Shown here: in pieces, positions 57,398-64,000 of the stretch
Position numbering within the stretch: position 1 is the stretch's first letter
How the letters are laid out: each line of letters opens with the position of its first letter
Assembly: GCA_020466095.1 (NCBI GenBank)
Contig: CM035806.1
Location: 10,009,224-10,073,223 of the forward strand
DNA: 64,000 bases
Direction: 5' to 3'
DNA from: Chlorops oryzae
Lineage: Eukaryota; Arthropoda; Insecta; Diptera; Chloropidae
Notes under the pieces: generated by a model
Told to the model about the DNA's origin: nothing
What the model saw: only the letters and a program-made list of their open reading frames with translations
Databases searched by the model: none
Program-made: the position numbers and the translations under genes

Positions 57398-58130
57398 AAA
57401 AAAAAGACCGTAGACCGTAGAGCCACCGAAAGACTAAAACACCAACAGTCCAACATACCCAAAGACAGAGAGCCGTGCCGATCTGAGCCGCACATTTAAA
57501 ACAGACCCACTAAATGCGCTCCGATCTTGTTGCTGAAAAGTGAATGTCCACCGAAAGTCCTTGAAATCCAAAACCGATCATACCAGTTTACCGTATGTAT
57601 CGTTGGGTTTCTTACCACCAACACCATAACCGAGAGCAACAGTAAAACAGCAGAGCGACACCAACAGCATACACACGCATATACATATGGACATATATAT
57701 ATAATATATAAATATATATATATATAAATATGTGTTTATAACAGGCACCTAGCACCAAACACTAAGCACCGATCTCATCGACAACAATCGTAAACGAAAA
57801 CGACAACGACATCAACAACGACATCCGCGGCAAGAGCAACAGCAGCGATAGCAGCAGTGGCTGCAACGAAACAGCAACAGCAATGGCACCAACATCGCCT
57901 GCTAAAGACCTTTCAAATTTTGAATGGAATGTCACTTGTTGTTGCTGCTGCTGCTGCTGCTCCTGCTGCTGCTCTTGTTGTTGTTGTTTTTACTGCAGCT
58001 CCACTTGACTTAAGTCGGTTTCGGTTTGCTTTTGGTGCTTGATACAATTTCTTGTTCTTGTTTTAAGTGTTTTCGAATCAGGTGTGCCTGCCTGCCTGCC
58101 TGCCTGCCTACCTTTGTGCGCCTCTGGTTA
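57398..58130 (+). other. Leader-like CAA/GCA-rich region
   Basis: Contains AACAGCAGCGATAGCAGCAG, a TGC/GCT run at 57940-57975 and (TGCC)n at 58088-58107. An ATG at 57882 opens a 41-codon frame, MAPTSPAKDLSNFEWNVT followed by poly-Cys from the repeat. It could be a short upstream frame or simply chance. Confidence 0.2.
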
Positions 58131-59342
58131 AGTCACTTACCCAGTAACTTAGCATTTCGATCGTTGAGTGGCAAAGCGGGACAAAGGAGGGGGCGCGATG
58201 ATATTCGGATTGCATAAAAAAATATTATATATATGTATTTTTTTTTTTTAAATATTGTTTTCGTATTTTTTTTTTAAGGCGATAATAGTGGGTACCTAAC
58301 TGCAACTGTATCTGTCGCCGCTTTGACGCTTTCGTGTTTTGACGGATTCAGTTCAGTTTCACGACCTTAACAGGGACAGCCTTTGAAAAATTGATCTTCT
58401 CAATTGATATTGGTTCGGTTCGGTTCGGATAGGTTAGGTTTGGTTTCAATCGGTGCTGCTGCAGACCGACAGACAGACACAAACACACGCACACACGTAC
58501 AGAGAGCGAGAGAGACCGCTCGATCGGTGATCGGAATCGGAGTCGTCGTAGGCGCAGGCGCAGGCGCAATTGCAATCACGCAAATTGAAGTCTCTCTCGC
58601 TCTAGGTCTCTCTCTCTCTTTCACTCTCCTTCTTATATTTTTCGTGTGCGTTTTGAAATTTGCATATCCACTTGAAGCTCCCCGACCCATCCTTTTCCAC
58701 AACAATGCTCCCGATGCCCAATCATCTTAATCGTCGTTTGTCCGACTGACTTATTATACAATCGCTGAGACAGGTTTTTGTTTCTCTATCTGTCTCTTTG
58801 GCTCCGGCTCGGGCTTGGGATCGGGCTCGGGCTCCGGCTCTGTCTCTGTCTCCGTGTGTGTTGTTAATTTTGTTGTTGTTGTTGTTGTGTTTTTCGCTGA
58901 TTATTTTGCCTTTTCTCGCGTTGTTGTTTTTGAAATGCCGCTACTTTTAATGCCATCTGGAATGTGGAATGCTGCTGCCTTTTGCCGCGGCTGCTTCATT
59001 GCTTCGCTGATTTTCGACCCGCCGAATCGCCGAATCGCTGACTTATTGGCTTACTGCAATTGCTCGATCGCATGCCTTAATGATTGCTACTTAATTTTGA
59101 CTAAAAACAACAACAACAGCAAAAATCTTTTGATTAAACCAAAAGTTTGCTAATCACACGGCATTCGGTTGCGCTGGAAAAACAATTAAAATTTTTATTG
59201 GCCATTGACTGGTGTCTTTTGGGGTATACAAGGTACTTCGTCTTTCCAAGTGATAAATGAAGACGTGAGGACCAAAAAGCATTTGCCGGAAAATTAACAT
59301 ACTATCTACATTATATGAATATATAATCTCATGATCCATGAT

Positions 59343-59377
<35 letters not shown>

Positions 59378-59434
59378 AATTAATATTATATTTTCTTCCA
59401 AATAATAAATATTAACATTATTCCCAAAATTTCC
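58131..59434. other. Mixed-composition stretch without supported gene
   Basis: GC content is higher than average at 58540-59050, with GGCGCA, CTCGGGCTC and similar short tandem words. Frames on both strands are repeat-driven. A T run of about 32 lies at 59345-59376. Confidence 0.4.
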
Positions 59435-59623
59435 GTTTGGCTGCCAAAAATGGTGACACACAATTTGGCTTCACATTGGACCGTTGTGATACCACAAAAA
59501 CTGGGAAACCAGAAGAAGAGAAACAGAAAAGACGACACAAATATCACAGCTGGGGGGAGTTGAACCCCGGAGCCTCTTGCATCGGAAGTTGGCATCTCAA
59601 CTAACTAAGCCACGGAGGCCGAC
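59435..59623 (-). mobile_element. tRNA-derived SINE with full tRNA-like head
   Basis: The minus strand opens with an A-box-like TGGCTTAGTTAGTTGAG and the B box GGTTCAACTCC, then CCCAGCTGTGATATTTGTGT, TTTCTGTTTCTCTTCTTC, GTTTCCCA and GTGGTATCACAA, ending near TTGGCAGCC. It matches the SINEs at 9178 and 34601. No target duplication was found. Confidence 0.7.
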
Positions 59624-59879
59624 TCCATATAGAAATGTTCCACAACAATGGATCGACATGCGAGAAAAACTTTCACAAGTTTCGCCCGAGCTTATTTATT
59701 CCGGCATAAAAAGTAGACGATAAGTAAACCATTAGATCACGCTACCTCTGAGAGGGCCCCGCTTTCGAGCTACTAAGTACGCATACTGTCTTAACTACAT
59801 ACTAGACTAGAAATCAGGGCCGCGCCGAGAGAGAAAGAGAGCTTTGGTAGTGCTTATATTTGCCACAGTGGTATATTAA

Positions 59880-60540
59880 AGAGTTATAAGACATAAACCC
59901 AAAAAAAAAAATGGGGCGGGGGTGTTAGAGGGGGCGGGCGTGTTAGAAAAAGTTTATAGAGTTCTGGACCAAAAACCCAAAAAATCCGAAAAATTCATGA
60001 CGTCCGATTTCGATGAAAATTTATATGTCGAATAAGTGAAAAATTCAAAAAAAAAATTTTGGCGCTAAATTTTAAAAAAAAAAAAACTAATTACAAGTAG
60101 ACCTTTTTGGACCAGTTTGGAACTAGACACAAACTAGACTAGTTGTAATCAGTTTTTTGAAAAAAATTTTAGCGCCAAAATTCTTAGAATTTTTCACTTA
60201 TTCTATATATAAATTTCTAGTAGGTAGGTAGGTTGAAGTGGCTGCCACTTAGGCCGTTAATCGGCCCATTGTGATACCAAGGAGGTTTTCTTGTGTTTGT
60301 GTGAGTGTATGTCTTTTTATGTAGTGTGCCCCTCGCATGCGATTTTTGAAAAACCAGTGCTAGGCTTGGAACATTACACTCCGTTTCGCCTGTGCCGGGA
60401 ATCGAACCTCGGACCCTGGGATCAAGAGCATAGCACGCATCCCCTACGCTATCCCAGAGCCACAAATTTCTAGTAGAAATCCTCAAAATTTCAGCTTTGC
60501 TAATATGACGTAGGTCTTGGACTACACGCCCCTGAATCCC
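59880..60540. repeat. Palindromic repeat related to hAT element 1490-1828
   Basis: Shares TTCTTAGAATTTTTCACTTA, AGTCTAGTTTG-type and GGACCAGTTT words with 1490-1828, and has an internal inverted repeat around GAAAATTTATAT/ATATAAATTTC. The right end GTAGGTCTTGGACTACACGCCCCTG looks hAT-like, but no matching duplication was found. Confidence 0.5.
60223..60463 (-). mobile_element. Full-length tRNA-derived SINE with 12-bp TSD
   Basis: Perfect direct repeats AAATTTCTAGTA flank it (60211-60222 and 60464-60475). On the minus strand the head has an A-box-like TAGCGTAGGGGATGCG and B box GGTTCGATTCC, the body ends GTATCACAATGGGCC and TAAGTGGCAGCCACTTCA, and the tail is ACCTACCTACC. It is inserted inside the palindromic repeat at 59880-60540. 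Confidence 0.85.
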
Positions 60541-61529
60541 AAATTGGTCATTAAAAAGTCCGAAATTTCGCCCTTTTTCAATTTTCTCCGTGCGAAGAAT
60601 TCATCAGAAATTTCAAAAATTTTTTTATCGTACATAAAATTGGAATATTCGCCACACTGAATTTTAGTTATTGTGGATTCCTCGATGAAGAGAAAGAGTA
60701 CAACAAGCTTTGCCCTTGTATGTATGTATGTATGTACACGTTGGACAGCAAACAATACCTCTTCAAGGCTTTTTAAAATTACAATTACCTTTTTATCTGT
60801 CTGTATAACGCCTAATTGGCTTCCCTTCAATTATAGAGTTCGACCTTGAAAAATGGATTTCTGTAGCTGTAACTGTAGCCGCCACCATAAAAATTTAATG
60901 CACTTATTATTTGTCGGTCGGTTTAGTTCTACTTGAATTAAATAAATTGAATTTACATAAGCATGCAATTGGAATTTGTTAACGACGATTACGGCCACTT
61001 GCAAATTAAGGTCTCTTATTAAGTATGAGTTTTTTTTCTTTATTCATTTATTTATGAATTTTAAATTTTTGTTTTTTTTTTTCTTCGATTTTTTTCTTCA
61101 TGGTTTATTCTGATACAACCTCCAGCTTCATTAAAAGTGCAACAATCTCTTTTTGAAGTAAGTTGGTTCGTTCGCTGGCAAAAATAAATGAAAGGTTTTA
61201 TCGCCAATTTAAGAGCATTCATTGTCATTGCATGCACTTCGGCACTAATCCACCAAGCCACCACACTGCCGACGAACTGACAAGCTGACGAACTGACAAG
61301 CTGACAAACTGCCACAGCAGCAATCCACCAATGCGAGCAATGTCAACTTCAGCAATTGAACATGCAACGGCGGCGGTGGCAGCGGCCACAGCGGCCACAG
61401 CAAAGTGTGTACCATTATTTGGATTCTGTAAATTTCAAAGTGTTAAGCAATTAATTGCGATCGGACGAGCTTTAAGAAAAATGGAAAAAAAAAATAAAAA
61501 TAAAAATAACCAATAATTATTGAATAATA
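60541..61529. other. Stretch without supported gene
   Basis: (GTAT)n at 60718-60735. A GGCGGCGGTGGC/GCGGCCACA-rich patch lies at 61365-61405. No conserved coding signature. Confidence 0.4.
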
Positions 61530-62788
61530 TTAGGTGTAGTAAAAAGAAATCCATTATTTTTGCATTAAATTGAGGCTTTATTTAAGATAGTTAGAATGAC
61601 CGATTTAGGTCAAATATGCGCCGTTTTGTTCGATAACTTGTTGCATTTTAAAGGTAATTTCATTATGCCATCTCATAGAAGCCCTCGTTCATATTAGCAA
61701 AAAATTGAGACAGTCGAATTTCAAAAGCCTCTCTTGAAGCGAATGTTTCACCAGCAAAATTGTTCGCCATGGACAGGAACAGATGGTAATCACTTGGTGC
61801 CATGGTCCGGACTATAAGGTGAATGCAGAAGAACCTCCCAACCAAACTCCGGAGCTTCTGGCGAGTCACTTCGATGTGTGTGTGCCTGGCGTTGTCCTGA
61901 TGGAACACAATTCCTCTCTATTGCCAAAGCTGGCCGCTTATGGGCGATTGCTTCCTTCAGACGGTCCAATTGTTGACAGTAGAGTTCGAGTTAAGAGTTT
62001 TGCCGTGAGCAGCTCATGTAGATAATTCCCTGCCATCCCACCAAAACACAGCAAAATCTGCCGTCAATCCTGGCTTGGCACCGTTTCGCCGTTCACCGTG
62101 TTTCGACGGCGCACCGTTTCGCTTGACGTTGTCGTAAGTGACCCACTTTTCATCACCAGTCACCAAACCGCTTCAGAAATGGGTCGATTTTGTTGCGGTT
62201 CAGCAGCGATTCGCAGATGGAAATTCGTCTTGATTTTGCGTTAATCGTGTTGCACCCATACATCGAGCTTCTTTGTTATCCAGCCTTATTCAAATGGTTC
62301 CAAACGGTTTTTTGTGCAATCTTTAGCTCTTTTTGCAATCGAAACAGTGCTAACATGACGGTCGGACTCGATAATTTCCATGATTTTATCAACATTTTCG
62401 ACAATTGGCCTTCCAGTGCGTGGTGCATCCTTGACATCGAAGTTTCCGGAACGGAATCGACGAAACCAAAATTGCGCATGATTGGCTGTTACAGTATCAG
62501 GTCCATAAACGCTATTCACATTTTCAGCCGCCTGGCTTGCGTTTTCTCCCTTATCGAAGAAAAACTGTAAAATGTAGCGAATTTTCTCTTTGCTGATGTC
62601 CATCTTTGACAAGCTCTCAAACAAAACTGAATCAATCAATCAAAAAAGTGTCAAAAAAACTTTTTTAGTAGGAACTGTCATCTTTCTAATGCCCCCTAGC
62701 GGAACACGATCGGACTTATACAACGCGAGATGCAGATAAATAACGCCATCTATTGGAAAAATAATGGATTTCTTTTTACTACACCTAA
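61530..62788 (-). mobile_element. Mariner element with perfect TIRs and decayed transposase
   Basis: The TIRs start TTAGGTGTAGTAAAAAGAAA, are 32 bp and perfect (61530-61561 and 62757-62788), and are flanked by TA (61528-61529 and 62789-62790). The length of 1259 bp is normal for mariner. It is a different lineage from the Himar1-like copy at 2015-3117. Confidence 0.92.
61605..62603 (-). pseudogene. Mariner transposase pseudogene
   Basis: It starts MDISKEKIRYILQFFFDKGE (ATG at 62603) and continues through an HTH-bearing N terminus (FWFRRFRSG, DAPRTGRP). At about residue 82 the frame shifts (SIAK to ELKIAQKTVWNHL). Further on, KKLDVWVQHD ends in a stop, and another shift precedes VTGDEKWVTYDN with the first catalytic Asp. 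The second Asp is in FHQDNARHTH (read from about 61908) and the third in MAPSDYHLF. The C terminus MQQVIEQNGAYLT reads in another frame to a stop at 61605. At least three frameshifts or stops make it inactive. Its length and motif order are those of a full-size mariner transposase of the D,D34D type. Confidence 0.88.
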
Positions 62789-62790
62789 TA

Positions 62791-63780
62791 TAAGCGGACA
62801 GCGGACCATTAGGAGTGCGATCGGCCAGCGCGAAACCGCAAGAATGAGTTGCGCTGCGATCCGATCTGAGCTTGCAATGAAATCGAGAACTCCTTCGAGT
62901 CATTGAATCTTAAGCGGTACAAAAAAAGAAAAAGAAAAGGAAAACTAGTGCAATTCAAAACTAAGAAACCCGCAGACATCGAAACGAAACGAAACGAAAC
63001 GAAAAGGGATGGACCGGGAAGGGAATGGGGAATGATATTCAAGCAATGCGACAGTTGAGCCACTGATTTGAATTCGAGCATTTTGCGGACCATTTACTCC
63101 ATCGTACCGTAATCGATGACTGGCAGCAGGCCGTGGCAGCGGCGGCCACGGGCGGCAGCGGCTTTACTTTTGGTGCTTTTGTTTTTTGCATTTGTCGGTT
63201 ATAAATGCTGCGCCTGGGGGCCGTTTGCTACTTTAATGCTAGAGGCTGCACGGCCTGCGTTGGAGAATTCTGAACGCAGTCACGTATTGTGCAGCTCAAC
63301 CGCACCCAAAAACAAGCTTTAATTGTAATTGGTCTACTTTACGGTAAAGAAGTCTTTTAAGCAAGCAAAGCACACAACACATGTGGCCGGCGGTGTAATT
63401 TTTTTCACTCCGTTGTTTTTTATTTTATTTTATTATTATTTATTAATATTAATATTATTATTATTATTATTATTATTATTAGTATTATGTATGTTATAAT
63501 TATAAATTATTCATATTTTTGAATGTAATTTTTCTGTGAGTTTCTGTCTTACCTGCTGATCGTATCGGATTACAAGTGGAGCCCGGATCTTGTTCAGACA
63601 GCAGAACCAAAGCAGTTCAAGTGAAATTCTCTTTCGGTCTAGTTTTCAATTTTCATTCTCGTAATCGCTGAATTTACTGCGAATATGAAGAGAAGGGGGG
63701 CGAAAAAAAAAAAATCAAAGCAAAAAATTTTTTTTGGCAAAATTCAAATCTTTTGAGTACCTACCTACTTACCACTTTAG
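62791..63780. other. Stretch without supported gene
   Basis: GAAAC pentamer repeats at 62980-63003, a GGCAGCGGC patch at 63130-63165 and (ATT)n at 63440-63480. The 68-residue frame at 63116 has an Arg start and a hydrophobic stretch but nothing to support it as a gene. Confidence 0.35.
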
Positions 63781-63782
63781 AC

Positions 63783-64000
63783 TAGGGATGGGCAAAATGG
63801 GAAAATACATCGATATATATCGTATCGATATATTTAAAAAGCATTGAAACGATACTATCGGGGGAGAAATATCGAGCTTTCGATATATCGAAATTATAAA
63901 TACCAATTAAAAATGACTATTTTAATAAAATACAGTACAGTGTAACTTCTGCTTGAGGAGAACCCTCCTAAGCGGACACTACTCCAAAACGGACAGATTT
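63783..64000. repeat. hAT-like end with ATCGAT motifs and a window-truncated pogo-like end
   Basis: TAGGGATGGGCAAAATGG at about 63784 resembles hAT starts and is followed by ACATCGATATATATCG and GTATCGATATATT. At 63938 CAGTGTAACTTCTGC with TA before it, followed by CTAAGCGGACAC, starts a pogo-like AAGCGGACA element cut by the window end. Confidence 0.5.

Noticed and set aside
63116..63322. Small secreted or membrane protein
   Set aside because: It has a hydrophobic segment but lies in GC-repeat sequence with no motif, neighbour or codon signal to support it.

Overview
The window is AT-rich, intron- and repeat-dominated eukaryotic DNA. The best fit is a cyclorrhaphan fly: it has trinucleotide-rich Gln/Asn coding sequence, AAC/CAA-rich leader-like stretches, INE-1-like repeats with a CAGA core, and a Himar1-type mariner. 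There is no operon structure. I found no functional tRNA or rRNA gene, no CRISPR array and no LTR or LINE reverse transcriptase.

The only convincing host coding sequence is one 5' coding exon on the plus strand (20591-21924). It encodes a Gln/Asn-rich protein I do not recognise and ends at a consensus splice donor. It is broken by one apparent -1 shift near an A4 run at about 20822. The next exon is not recognisable in the remaining 42 kb, which could be a long first intron. The stretch 57350-58000 looks like an untranslated leader with a TATA-like box, but this is weak.

Almost everything else is layered transposon sequence, and many boundaries can be read directly from terminal inverted repeats (TIRs) and target-site duplications (TSDs). 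Mariner: a Himar1-like copy at 2015-3117 with an in-frame deletion in its transposase, and a decayed copy at 61530-62788. hAT-type: 1490-1828, 7166-7313, 14986-15711, 30923-31435, 33363-33953, 38054-38509 and 42108-43017; five of these have exact 8-bp TSDs, and two keep BED zinc-finger remnants. Others: TTAA-flanked (piggyBac-like) elements at 436, 9055, 10654 and 50803; CAGT-ended pogo-like elements (55602-56541 and smaller ones); two P-element-like short elements (16296, 41888); INE-1/Helentron-like repeats (19151, 22051, 25065, 51717, 52646); a MULE-like element (4231); and a tRNA-derived SINE family with TSDs (9178, 34601, 60223).

The strongest candidate for something undescribed is a clan of short elements with CCC(A/T)GC...GC(A/T)GGG ends that duplicate two bases that are not restricted to TA (GA, AA, TA, AT, GT, CT). 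One member has a paralogous empty site inside this same window. A second theme is tRNA-like modules with A- and B-box-like motifs carried inside several unrelated palindromic elements. A third is hAT-type elements whose subterminal DNA is full of TATCGATA, the site bound by DREF, itself a BED-finger hAT-derived host protein.
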